Assembly (NCBI GenBank): GCA_017992055.1
Contig: JAGOPK010000014.1
Location: forward strand, 1 to 64,000
Reading direction: 5' to 3'
Source: Burkholderiaceae bacterium
GTDB lineage: Bacteria > Pseudomonadota > Gammaproteobacteria > Burkholderiales > Burkholderiaceae_C
Length of the DNA: 64,000 nt
Both the position numbers and the translations under genes were made by a program. Below the pieces are notes generated by a model. That model searched no databases. It saw only the letters and a program-made list of their open reading frames with translations, and was not told the origin of the DNA. Each line of letters starts with the position of its first letter. Position 1 is the stretch's first letter. Positions 7,122 through 17,849 of this stretch are shown piece after piece.

Positions 7122-8089
7122 TGTGGCGCGCCCCAGGCCCAGCGCAGCAGGGCCATCACCAGCGACAGGCTGAAGAAGGCGGCCACCGTGCTGCCCAGCA
7201 TGCAGGCGGCATTCACCGCCTGCAGGCCGTAGCGCTGGCCCAGGATCGGGTAGATGCCCAGCATGGGCACGGCGGCCATCACCACGCCGCCCCACACCAG
7301 GGGCACGGCCACCGGCTGCGTGGCCCAGCCCACCAGCCCCAGCATCAAGGCCACGGCCAGCGGATGCAGCAGCAGCTTGCCCACGGCCACCGCCGCCACC
7401 TGGGTCTTGAGCCCGCCGATGTGCAGGCCGGCCAGGTTGCCGCCGATGAAAAACAGCGACACCGCCGTCGACGCAGCAGCCAGCAGGGCCACCGAGCGGT
7501 CGATGGCCGACGGCAGGGTCCAGCCGGTGCCGGCCTTCAGCGCCCCGGTGGCCACGCCGGCCAGCAGGCCCAGCACGATGGGATTGCGCCGCAGGCCCCA
7601 CAGCGAGCGCAGCAGCACGCGGTGCAGCGGCTCGTGCTGGCCGGAGCGCATGTCGGCCAGCGCCAGGCACAGCGGCAGCATCAGGAAGTTCTCGACCAGC
7701 AGCACCAGGGCGAAGGCCACCGTGGCCTCGCCGGCGACCAACTGGCTGACCAGCGGAAAGCCGATGAAGGCGGTGTTGGAGCAGCTCATGCCCATGCCGG
7801 TCATCGCCGCCCGGTCGACCGACTGGCCACGCCCGCGCGCCCAGGCCCAGCCCAGGCCGAGGGCGATCAGCGAGCCCAGCGCATAGGCCAGCAGAAAGCC
7901 GCCGTGCAGCACCTCCAGCGGATTGCGCTGGGCCAGCGAGCGCCACAGCAGGGCCGGCACGCAGAAGGCGATGACGAAGCGGCCCAGCGCCGGCAGCAGC
8001 GCGCGGTCGAACCAGCCACGCTGCACCGACAGCCAGCCCAGGCCGATCAGCGCAAACAGCGGCCCGGTGATCTGCAGCAGCTCAGCCAC
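7118..8089 (-). CDS. AEC-family transporter (auxin efflux carrier/malonate permease type)
   Basis: This 323-residue membrane protein is predicted to have about ten transmembrane helices. It has the AEC-type conserved segment GMSCSNTAFIGFPLV and a C-terminal half with LFFIGGNLAGL. Family members move organic anions such as malonate, malate or pyruvate. In an operon whose pathway ends in pyruvate and oxaloacetate, an organic-acid role is plausible inference. GTG at 8089 (VAELLQITGPLFALIGLGWL) is preferred because it overlaps the upstream stop (GTGGCTGA) and places a hydrophobic helix at the N-terminus. Confidence 0.82.
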   Translation of the reverse strand: MAELLQITGPLFALIGLGWLSVQRGWFDRALLPALGRFVIAFCVPALLWRSLAQRNPLEVLHGGFLLAYALGSLIALGLGWAWARGRGQSVDRAAMTGMGMSCSNTAFIGFPLVSQLVAGEATVAFALVLLVENFLMLPLCLALADMRSGQHEPLHRVLLRSLWGLRRNPIVLGLLAGVATGALKAGTGWTLPSAIDRSVALLAAASTAVSLFFIGGNLAGLHIGGLKTQVAAVAVGKLLLHPLAVALMLGLVGWATQPVAVPLVWGGVVMAAVPMLGIYPILGQRYGLQAVNAACMLGSTVAAFFSLSLVMALLRWAWGAPQ

Positions 8090-9113
8090 CGGCTGACGCG
8101 GCGCCGGCGCTGAAATCCTCGGTGTCGACCTCGGTCTGGTTGGCCGTGTTGTAGCGGTGGCCGTGCACGGCCTGCGGCGCAAACAGCGCCTCCAGCCGCG
8201 CCACCAGGTCGGGCGCCAGCACCACGCCCGAGGCGCCCAGGTTCTCGTGCAGATGCTCGACCGAGGTGGTGCCGGGGATCGGGATCACCTGCTCGCCGCG
8301 CTGCAGCAGCCAGGCCAGTGCCAGCTGGGCCGGCGTGCAGCCGGCCTCGGCGGCCAGCGGCAGCATCGCATCCAGCAGTTGCAGGTTGGCCGCATAGTTG
8401 CCGGGCGTGAAGCGCGGCATGGCGCGGCGGATGTCCTTGGCATCGAAGCCGCTCACATCGCGCAGCGCATTGGTCAGAAAGGCCCGCGCCAGCGGGCTGA
8501 AGGCCACATAGGCGATGCCCAGTTCGGCGCAGGCCGCCAGCGTGCCCAGCTCGGCATTGCGGCTCCACAGCGAATATTCGCTCTGCAGCGCGGCGATCGG
8601 CGCCACCGCATGGGCGCGGCGCAGCGTGGCCGTGGAAACCTCGCTCAGGCCCAGCGCGCGGATCTTGCCCTCGGCCTGCAGCCGCGCCAGCTCGCCCACC
8701 GAGTCCTCGATGGGCACCTGCTTGTGCCAGCGGTGCAGGTAGTACAGGTCGATGACCTCGGTGCCCAGGCGCTGCAGGCTGGCCTCGACATCGCGCCGCA
8801 GGCTGGCCGGGCTGCCGTCGATGACCCGCTGCAGCGCGCCGTTGGGGCCGACCGGCTGGCCGGTCATGCCACCCTTGCTGCACAGCACGATGCGCTGGCG
8901 GTGCGGGCCGAGCACACGCCCGACCAGCTTCTCGTTGCCGCCGAAGCCGTACAGCGCGGCGGTGTCGATCAGCGTGACGCCGGCATCGAGTGCCGCCAGC
9001 AGCACCCGCTCGCCCTGCTCGGCCGACACCGGCGTGCCATAGGCATGGCTGAGGTTCATGCAGCCCAGGCCGATCTCGGCGACCTGGAAGCCCGCGATGC
9101 GGCGAGTCTTCAT
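8082..9113 (-). CDS. Aldo/keto reductase
   Basis: This 343-residue TIM-barrel oxidoreductase has the AKR tetrad in sequence: Asp in TLIDTAALYG, Tyr in the same segment, Lys in IVLCSKGG and His in YYLHRWH. The C-terminal NADPH motif IPIPGTTSVEHLHENLGA is also present. It resembles the YajO/general-stress AKR group that reduces aldehydes and ketones. It follows ligC by 11 bp and is coupled to the AEC transporter gene, so it may handle a carbonyl by-product of aromatic breakdown. That role is inference. ATG at 9113 gives the normal N-terminus. Confidence 0.87.
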   Translation of the reverse strand: MKTRRIAGFQVAEIGLGCMNLSHAYGTPVSAEQGERVLLAALDAGVTLIDTAALYGFGGNEKLVGRVLGPHRQRIVLCSKGGMTGQPVGPNGALQRVIDGSPASLRRDVEASLQRLGTEVIDLYYLHRWHKQVPIEDSVGELARLQAEGKIRALGLSEVSTATLRRAHAVAPIAALQSEYSLWSRNAELGTLAACAELGIAYVAFSPLARAFLTNALRDVSGFDAKDIRRAMPRFTPGNYAANLQLLDAMLPLAAEAGCTPAQLALAWLLQRGEQVIPIPGTTSVEHLHENLGASGVVLAPDLVARLEALFAPQAVHGHRYNTANQTEVDTEDFSAGAASAGG

Positions 9114-9124
9114 CGTGCGGCCGC

Positions 9125-11386
<2,262 letters not shown>

Positions 11387-11399
11387 TGGATTTCCTCGC

Positions 11400-13112
11400 T
11401 CAGTGGGGCACGCATTCGAAGCTGGCGGCCGCATCGGCCGGGCCGCTGCCCTTGTACCGCGCATGGCCCGGCCATTCGCACAGCGGGCGGGCGCGCTGCT
11501 GCGGGAACGGCGCCGACAGCACGGTCTGCTCGACCAGGCGCAGCTCGCCCGGCGCCACACCCTGCTCCACCCAGGCCGCCAGCGGCTTGAGCATGTCGAC
11601 CAGGGCCGGCGCGCCGGTGCCCACATGGTCGACGCCGGGCGCGGTGTACAGGCGCAGGAACTGGCGCGCACGGTCGGCGCCCAGCGTGCGCTGCACCGCC
11701 TGCACGTACTGGATGCCGGCATAGGGGCTTTGCGCGTAGTCGCTCAGGTACTCCAGCACGATCAGCTTGCCGCCGCGGGCATGGAAGGCCGACAGGTCGG
11801 GATTGGTCGAGTCCATCAGCGCCGACACCTCGCGCACGCGCTGCGCATGGGCCTCGGGCGTGATGCTGCGGGGATCGGCCTGCGGGTTGCGGGCATAGAA
11901 GTACTGCAGCGCGCCGCTGCCGTAGAACCAGGCGATGCCGTTGGCCGGCAGCGGCGGCACGGTGGGCGCGGCATTGCCGGTCCACCAGGCGCGCCAGCCA
12001 CCGGTGGGGCCGACGGCCGGCGTGTCCTCGCCGCCCAGGCCCCAGGCCGGGTATTCGCTCAGGCCGTTGGCCAGCGGCAGGCTGAACTTGAACGGCGAGC
12101 GCAGCGTGCGCACCGCCTGCACCTGGGCCGGCAGCAGGCAGGCATCGTCGTTGCGGCCGGCCGGACATTGCAGCGTGGCCGGATCGAAGCGGCTGCGGCA
12201 GGCCTCGGTGGCGCCGATCACGCGGTCGGCCAAGCCATCCAGCGCATCGCAGGCGGCCAGCGTGGCCTCGTGCACCAGCTTGACCCGCGCCGGGTTCAGC
12301 CAGCCCTCGCCCATCAGCGCCAGGCCGTTGCGGGTGCCGGCGAACTGCAGGCCGGTCCAGTGGATCACCGGCACGCGGCTGAAGATGCCGTCGAAGGCCG
12401 CCGGATAGCGCTGGGCCATGGTCAGGCCCTCGCGCCCGCCTTCGCTGCTGCCGACGAAGTACAGCTTGTCGGGCGCACGGCCGTAGGCGCGCTTCATCAG
12501 CTCCACCGCGACATTGCGCACCTTGGGGTAGGACGCATGGGCGAAGTTGGCCAGCATCTCGTCGTTCAGCGCAAAGCTCTGCGGCGGCTGGCCGGCCTTG
12601 GTCAGGTGGCCCGAATCGGTGCCCACCGTGGCATAGCCCTGGGCCAGCGGGCCGGGCGTGTCATAGGGCGAGCCCGGCACCAGGGCCAGGCCGTTGATCA
12701 GCACGCCGTTGAAGCCGCCACCGCCGAACTGCACCGAGCGCCCGTTCCACTGCAGCGGCAGGTTGACCTGGAACTGGATGGGCTCGGCCGCCGGGTCCAC
12801 CGGCGCGATCTTGCCCAGCACGCGGCAGTGCTGCGGCAGGGCCGGCGTGATGCGGCCGGCCGGCGTGGGCCCGCCCGGGGCCACCACCAGCGGCGTGGCC
12901 GCCACCAGGCTGGCGCTGTCCACGGTGGCGGCGCCGCTGCTCAGGCCGGGCCAGACGATGCGTTCGGCCGGAATGCTGGCGCCGGCCAGCGCGGCGCAGG
13001 CGGCCTGGGCATCGCCGGACAGGCGCGGGCCGGCGGGGATGTCGGGCGCGCTGGCGCAGGCGGCCAGCAGCAGCGGCACCGAGGCCGCGGCAAGGGTTCG
13101 GTTCATGGCCAT
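11400..13112 (-). CDS. Tannase/feruloyl esterase family lipoprotein (MHETase-like), atypical active site
   Basis: This 570-residue protein has a lipoprotein signal (LLLAAC, Cys19) and the tannase/feruloyl esterase fold. Recognisable parts are the nucleophile elbow VGSSEGGREG (Ser223), Asp458 in YLSDYAQ, His496 in GVDHVGTG, the ACDALDGLADRV segment of the lid region and the C-terminal ARYKGSG. It probably hydrolyses an ester of an aromatic acid at the cell surface or in the periplasm and feeds the operon. The cysteines that flank the Ser and the His in this family (CS-D-HC motif) are Ser222 and Val497 here. Start is ATG 13112 (GGAGA just upstream) or 13106. Confidence 0.88.
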   Translation of the reverse strand: MAMNRTLAAASVPLLLAACASAPDIPAGPRLSGDAQAACAALAGASIPAERIVWPGLSSGAATVDSASLVAATPLVVAPGGPTPAGRITPALPQHCRVLGKIAPVDPAAEPIQFQVNLPLQWNGRSVQFGGGGFNGVLINGLALVPGSPYDTPGPLAQGYATVGTDSGHLTKAGQPPQSFALNDEMLANFAHASYPKVRNVAVELMKRAYGRAPDKLYFVGSSEGGREGLTMAQRYPAAFDGIFSRVPVIHWTGLQFAGTRNGLALMGEGWLNPARVKLVHEATLAACDALDGLADRVIGATEACRSRFDPATLQCPAGRNDDACLLPAQVQAVRTLRSPFKFSLPLANGLSEYPAWGLGGEDTPAVGPTGGWRAWWTGNAAPTVPPLPANGIAWFYGSGALQYFYARNPQADPRSITPEAHAQRVREVSALMDSTNPDLSAFHARGGKLIVLEYLSDYAQSPYAGIQYVQAVQRTLGADRARQFLRLYTAPGVDHVGTGAPALVDMLKPLAAWVEQGVAPGELRLVEQTVLSAPFPQQRARPLCEWPGHARYKGSGPADAAASFECVPH

Positions 13113-13146
13113 CGTGTCTCCGTCGATGGGATGTGGAAGATCGGGC

Positions 13147-14079
13147 TCAGGCCTCTTCGGGCCAGTACAGGCGCATCGGGTTGTCGACCAGCAGCTTGCG
13201 CTGCAGCTCGGCCGTGGGCGCGATCTGCGAGATGAAGTCGACCAGCAGGCCGTCGTCGGGCATGTGGTCCTTCAGGTTGGGATGCGGCCAGTCGGTGCCC
13301 CAGAGCACACGATCGGGGAATTCTTCGACCACGCGGCGCGCGAACGGCACCACGTCCTGGTAAGCGGCTTGCTCGCCATTCAGCGCCTTGGGGCCGGTGA
13401 CGCTCAGGCGCTCGGGGCAGCTGACCTTGCTCCAGACGTTGGGGTGCTGGCGCATGAACTTCAGGAACAGCGCGAACTCGGGCCCATCGACGGGCTTGCT
13501 GACGTCGGGGCGGCCCATGTGGTCGACCACCACGGTGGTGGGCAACGCGGTGAAGAAGTCCCACAGCTCGGGCAGGTCCACCGCCTCGAAGTAGATCACC
13601 ACATGCCAGCCGAGCTTGGCGATGCGCGCGGCAATCTCCATCAGCTCGTCCTTGGGCGTGAAGTCGACCAGGCGCTTGACGAAGTTGAAGCGCACGCCGC
13701 GCACGCCGGCCGCATGCAGCTGCTGCAGCTCGTCGTCGCTGACGCTGCGCCGCACCGTGGCCACGCCACGCGCCTTGCCGCCGCTGGCGATGCAGGCGTC
13801 GACCATGGCGCGGTTGTCGGCGCCATGGCAGGTGGCCTGCACGACCACGTTGCGCGCAAAGCCCAGGTGGTCGCGCAGCGCAAACAGCTCGTGCTTGCTG
13901 GCGTCGCAGGGCGTGTACTTGCGCTCGGGCGCATAGGGAAACTCGGCGCCGGGGCCGAACACATGGCAGTGCGCGTCCACCGCGCCGGCCGGCAGCGCAA
14001 AGCGCGGCTTGGCCGGGCCGGTGTACCAGTCCAGCCAGCCCGGGGTCTTGGTGAAGTCGCCCGACGTGGGTTTGCTCAT
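13147..14079 (-). CDS. ligI: 2-pyrone-4,6-dicarboxylate lactonase (PDC hydrolase)
   Basis: This 310-residue amidohydrolase-superfamily enzyme has the N-terminal metal-site motif VDAHCHVFGPGAEFPY, VVDHMGRPD in mid-protein and LWGTDWPHPN near the C-terminus. This is the LigI/PmdD pattern. It opens the lactone PDC, the LigC product, to 4-oxalomesaconate. The start is ATG at 14079 and the neighbours are 16 bp (upstream oxidoreductase) and 34 bp (downstream tannase-like gene) away, consistent with one operon. Confidence 0.93.
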   Translation of the reverse strand: MSKPTSGDFTKTPGWLDWYTGPAKPRFALPAGAVDAHCHVFGPGAEFPYAPERKYTPCDASKHELFALRDHLGFARNVVVQATCHGADNRAMVDACIASGGKARGVATVRRSVSDDELQQLHAAGVRGVRFNFVKRLVDFTPKDELMEIAARIAKLGWHVVIYFEAVDLPELWDFFTALPTTVVVDHMGRPDVSKPVDGPEFALFLKFMRQHPNVWSKVSCPERLSVTGPKALNGEQAAYQDVVPFARRVVEEFPDRVLWGTDWPHPNLKDHMPDDGLLVDFISQIAPTAELQRKLLVDNPMRLYWPEEA

Positions 14080-14094
14080 GGCAGCGGTCCTGTC

Positions 14095-15027
14095 TCAGTC
14101 CTTGTTGGCTTGCAGATGCACCAGGATGCGGTCGGCCTCGACACGCCAGTCGGCCGCCCGGGCAAAGCCCGGCGTGCCGCGCCGGCCGAACAGGCCGTCG
14201 TCGGCCAGGTCGGCCACCCAGGCTTGGCGCTCGGCGGTGCCGGCCGCGCTCCAGGGCGTGAGGCCGGCCTCGCGCACGGTCTCGGCCACCTCGCGCACCT
14301 CTTCGCTGCGGCGCCGGCCATGCTCGACCACACGCTGGAAGAAATAGGCGGCCTGCTTCTCCCAGTCGATGCCGGGGAAGGTTTCGTACAGGCTGGCCAC
14401 CACCGCGTCTTCCACGCCGTAATGGCGGGCGGCGGTGAAGCTCTCGATGACCATGGCCTCCAGGCCCTTGATCATCACGCTGCGGCACATCTTGGTGGCG
14501 CTGGCCAGGCCCAGCGTGGCGCTGTGCACCTTGGGCGCAAAGCCCAGGGCCGCCAGCGCCGGCTGCAGCGCCTGCGCATCCGGCCCGCCCAGCAGCAGCG
14601 GCACGCGGATGCGGTAGGGCGGCACGCTGGTCATCACCGCGCCCTCGACATAACGCCCACCGGCCGCGTTCACCACCTGGGCGGCGCGGCCCTTGGCGCC
14701 GGGCGAGGCCGAGTTGAAGTCGAGGAAAAACGCGTCCGGCGGCAGCGCCGGCGCCACCGCCTCGGCCACCGCCACCGCCTGGCTGGCGGTGACGGCGCTG
14801 ACCACCAGGTCGCAGTCGCGGGCCAGGGCCGCGGCATCGCTGTGCAGCTGCACGCCGTGGGCCTGGGCATGGGCCTGCAGCGGCGCGGCGCCCTCGCCGG
14901 CCAGCTTCAGGTCGTGGGCGGCGATGGCCAGGCCCTGGGCGCGCAGGTCCTCGGCCAGGATCTTGCCGACCTCGCCATAACCGACCAGGCCGATGCGCCA
15001 GGTCTTGGGATCTTGGGACAGGCTCAT
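14095..15027 (-). CDS. NAD(P)-dependent oxidoreductase, 6PGDH-type Rossmann domain plus DUF1932
   Basis: This 310-residue protein begins with a dinucleotide-binding motif (IGLVGYGEVGKILAEDL) in a 6-phosphogluconate/3-hydroxyisobutyrate dehydrogenase-like domain, with DFNSASPGAKG around 115-125. An all-helical DUF1932-type C-terminal domain follows, starting near TKMCRSVMIKGLEAM. The reaction is not known. Its place between PDC hydrolase and the binding-protein gene suggests it acts on an operon intermediate or an alternative substrate such as a hydroxy acid. ATG at 15027 puts the Rossmann motif at residue 12. Confidence 0.82.
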   Translation of the reverse strand: MSLSQDPKTWRIGLVGYGEVGKILAEDLRAQGLAIAAHDLKLAGEGAAPLQAHAQAHGVQLHSDAAALARDCDLVVSAVTASQAVAVAEAVAPALPPDAFFLDFNSASPGAKGRAAQVVNAAGGRYVEGAVMTSVPPYRIRVPLLLGGPDAQALQPALAALGFAPKVHSATLGLASATKMCRSVMIKGLEAMVIESFTAARHYGVEDAVVASLYETFPGIDWEKQAAYFFQRVVEHGRRRSEEVREVAETVREAGLTPWSAAGTAERQAWVADLADDGLFGRRGTPGFARAADWRVEADRILVHLQANKD

Positions 15028-15056
15028 GGGATCACCGTGGACGGTTGGCCGCCATC

Positions 15057-16046
15057 TCAGTCCAGTGCCGCCTTGGCACGGCGCACCACGTCGGCATACA
15101 GGGCCGACTGCTGGGCGATCTGCTGGTTGAACTGCTCGCGCGTGGCCGGGAACAGCTCGTAGCCGAAGGTGGCATAGCGCTCCTTGATGTCGGGCTCGGC
15201 CAGCGCGTCGGCAATGTCCTTCTGGATCTTGTCGGCCACCGCCTTGGGCAGGCCCTTGGGCGCGGCGATGGTGGTCCAGCCGGTGACCTCATAGCCCTTG
15301 GGGCCGCCCGATTCGCTGACCGTGGGCACGTCCGGGAAGGCCGGGTGGCGCTTGGGGCCGGTGACGGCGATGAACTTGAGCTTGCCGCTGCGCTGCAGCG
15401 GGCCGGCCGTGGCCAGCGAGCCGAGGGCGAAGTTCAGCTCGCCATTGGCCACGCCGGTGTAGAGCATGGCCGTTTCCTTGTAGATCACATGCTGCATCTC
15501 GGTGCCGGTGCTGGCCTCCAGCAGGGCCGAGCCCAGGTGCACCGGATTGCCCACCGACCAGGAGCCGTAGTTCAGCGCGCCCGGATGGGCCTTGGCATCG
15601 GCCACGATGTCGCCCACCGTCTTGTACTTGCTGTTCGTCGGCACGGTGACGAAGAAGTAGGTGCGGAACAGCGGCAGCAGCGGATCGAAGTCCTTGGCCG
15701 CGTCATAGGGCAGCTTCTTGAACAGGTGCGGATAGGCCACCAGGTGCACGTTGTCCAGCTGGATCAGCTCGTGGCCATCGGGATTGGCACGCTTCCAGGC
15801 GTCGATGGCGATGAAGCCGTTGGCGCCGGGCTTGTTCTCGATGATCACCGGCTTGCCCCATTTGCGCTGCAGCTTCTCGGCCAGCACGCGCAGCACGGCC
15901 TCGGGGCCGGCGCCGGCCGGGAACGGCGTCGTGATGCGCACCGGCTTGGTCGGGAAGTCCTGGGCCTGGGCCAGGCCCGGCAGCAGCGAAACGGCGGTGG
16001 TGGCAAGCGCGGCGGCCGCGGCCAGCCAGTGTCGGCGAAGGGTCAT
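15057..16046 (-). CDS. Bug/TctC-family periplasmic substrate-binding protein
   Basis: This 329-residue protein has a cleavable signal peptide (about 1-28, ending AQA) followed by FPTKPVRITTPFPAGAGPE and GKPVIIENKPGANG. These are hallmarks of the Bug family, which binds small carboxylates for tripartite tricarboxylate transport or sensing. No TctA or TctB membrane gene is present in the window, so it is an orphan binding protein, as is common in Burkholderiales. It probably binds an aromatic acid or dicarboxylate related to the pathway. The start is ATG at 16046. Confidence 0.88.
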   Translation of the reverse strand: MTLRRHWLAAAAALATTAVSLLPGLAQAQDFPTKPVRITTPFPAGAGPEAVLRVLAEKLQRKWGKPVIIENKPGANGFIAIDAWKRANPDGHELIQLDNVHLVAYPHLFKKLPYDAAKDFDPLLPLFRTYFFVTVPTNSKYKTVGDIVADAKAHPGALNYGSWSVGNPVHLGSALLEASTGTEMQHVIYKETAMLYTGVANGELNFALGSLATAGPLQRSGKLKFIAVTGPKRHPAFPDVPTVSESGGPKGYEVTGWTTIAAPKGLPKAVADKIQKDIADALAEPDIKERYATFGYELFPATREQFNQQIAQQSALYADVVRRAKAALD

Positions 16047-16067
16047 GGAGCGGATCGGAAAAAAGCT

Positions 16068-16751
16068 TCAGTCGATGTAGCGCAGGCCGGCCTTGGCCAG
16101 CGGTTCGCGCATCTTGTACATGTCCAGGCCCAGCACGCCGGCGGCCAGCTGCTCGCGCTTGGCGCCTTCGTTGGCCTCGCGGGCGCGGGCGGCTTCCAGG
16201 GTCTTGGCGGCCAGCGCACGCGGCACGCAGACCACGCCGTCGTCGTCGGCCACGATCACGTCGCCGGGCGTCACCCACATGCCGGCGCAGACCACCGGGA
16301 TGTTCACCGAGCCCACCGTGGCCTTGATCGTGCCCTTGCTGCTGATGGCCTTGCTCCACACCGGGAAGCCCATCTCGGTGAGCGTCTTCACGTCGCGCAC
16401 GCCGGCGTCGATGACCAGGGCGCGCGCGCCGCGGGCCATGAAGCTGGTGGCCAGCAGGTCGCCGAAGTAGCCGTCCGTGCATTCGGCGGTGATGGCGGCG
16501 ACGACGATGTCGCCGGGGCGGATCTGCTCGGCCACCACATGCATCATCCAGTTGTCGCCGGGGTGCAGCAGCACGGTGACGGCCGTGCCCGAGACCTGGG
16601 CACCGGCATAGATGGGCCGCATATAGGGCTTGAGCAGGCCGACGCGGCCCATGGCCTCGTGCACCGTGGCGCTGCCGAGTGCGGCCAGCCCATCGGCCAC
16701 GGCGGCCTCGGTGCGTTCGATGTTGCGGTAGACGACGCCGAGTTCGTACAT
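16068..16751 (-). CDS. ligK: 4-carboxy-4-hydroxy-2-oxoadipate aldolase
   Basis: This 227-residue RraA-fold class II aldolase has the [16 protein letters not shown] segment, with the catalytic Arg and the metal-binding Asp of the family, and [15 protein letters not shown] near the C-terminal third. LigK/PmdF cleaves CHA to pyruvate and oxaloacetate, the final step of protocatechuate 4,5-cleavage, and also decarboxylates oxaloacetate. ATG at 16751 gives the standard N-terminus [11 protein letters not shown]. It is 32 bp downstream of ligJ. Confidence 0.92.
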   Translation of the reverse strand: MYELGVVYRNIERTEAAVADGLAALGSATVHEAMGRVGLLKPYMRPIYAGAQVSGTAVTVLLHPGDNWMMHVVAEQIRPGDIVVAAITAECTDGYFGDLLATSFMARGARALVIDAGVRDVKTLTEMGFPVWSKAISSKGTIKATVGSVNIPVVCAGMWVTPGDVIVADDDGVVCVPRALAAKTLEAARAREANEGAKREQLAAGVLGLDMYKMREPLAKAGLRYID

Positions 16752-16783
16752 GGTGGGTGCTCCTTGAATCAAAGGCTCAAAAC

Positions 16784-17812
16784 TCAAAGGCCCTTTGCCT
16801 TCAGCTGGGCATCGAGGCGGCCGAACACGCGGCGCGCATTGCCTTCGTAGACCTTGTGCTTGTCCTCGGCCGACAGGATGGTGCTGGCCTCGATGTAGCG
16901 CTTGGTGTCGTCGTAGTAGAAGCCGGTCTCGGGGTCGATGCCACGCACGGCGCCGATCATCTCGCTGGCGAACAGGATGTTGTCCACCGGGATCACCTTG
17001 GTCAGCAGGTCGATGCCCGGCTGGTGGTAGACGCAGGTGTCGAAGAAGATGTTGTTCAGCAGGTGGTCCTTCAGCAGCGGCTTCTTCAGCTCTTGTGCCA
17101 GGCCGCGGAAGCGCCCCCAGTGGTAGGGCACGGCGCCGCCGCCATGCGGGATCAGGAACTTCAGCGTCGGGAAGTCCTTGAACAGGTCGCTGGTCAGGCA
17201 CTGCATGAAGGCCGTGGTGTCGGCATTCAGGTAGTGGGCGCCGGTGGTGTGGAAGCAGGCGTTGCAGCTGGTGCTGACATGGATCATCGCCGGGATGTCG
17301 TACTCGACCATCTTCTCGTAGATCGGGTACCAGCTGCGGTCGCTCAGCGGCGGGCTGGTCCAGTGGCCGCCGGAAGGATCGGGGTTCAGGTTGATGCCGA
17401 CATTGCCGTACTGCTCCACGCACTTCACCAGCTCGGGGATGCAGGTGGCCGGGTCCACGCCCGGGCTCTGCGGCAGCATCGCCGCCGGCACGAAGTGCTC
17501 GGGGAACAGCTGGCTGACGCGGTAGCACAGCTCATTGCAGATCGCCGCCCAGGTGCTGCTGACCTGGAAGTCGCCGATGTGGTGGGCCATGAAGCTGGCG
17601 CGCGGGCTGAAGATGGTCAGGTCGCTGCCGCGCTCCTTCATCTTGGCCAGCTGGTTCTGCTCGATGGTCTCGCGCAGCTCGTCGTCGCTGATCTTCAGAT
17701 CGCTGACCTTGGGCATGGCGGCCGGGTCCTTGATGCCGGCGATCTGCGCATTGCGCCAGGTCTCCAGCGCCTTGGGCGCGGTGGTGTAGTGGCCGTGCAC
17801 GTCGATGATCAT
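16784..17812 (-). CDS. ligJ: 4-oxalomesaconate hydratase
   Basis: This 342-residue amidohydrolase-2 family enzyme starts [13 protein letters not shown], with a metal-binding HGH. It contains [45 protein letters not shown] (shown here in parts: the metal-site His lies in MIHVS), [15 protein letters not shown] and the C-terminal NARRVF. This is the LigJ/PmdE pattern. It hydrates the enol form of 4-oxalomesaconate to 4-carboxy-4-hydroxy-2-oxoadipate, the substrate of LigK. ATG at 17812 puts the metal motif at residues 6-8. Confidence 0.92.
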   Translation of the reverse strand: MIIDVHGHYTTAPKALETWRNAQIAGIKDPAAMPKVSDLKISDDELRETIEQNQLAKMKERGSDLTIFSPRASFMAHHIGDFQVSSTWAAICNELCYRVSQLFPEHFVPAAMLPQSPGVDPATCIPELVKCVEQYGNVGINLNPDPSGGHWTSPPLSDRSWYPIYEKMVEYDIPAMIHVSTSCNACFHTTGAHYLNADTTAFMQCLTSDLFKDFPTLKFLIPHGGGAVPYHWGRFRGLAQELKKPLLKDHLLNNIFFDTCVYHQPGIDLLTKVIPVDNILFASEMIGAVRGIDPETGFYYDDTKRYIEASTILSAEDKHKVYEGNARRVFGRLDAQLKAKGL

Positions 17813-17849
17813 GGCGTTTGCCTCCTGCTCTGAGATGGATGCGTGGGAT

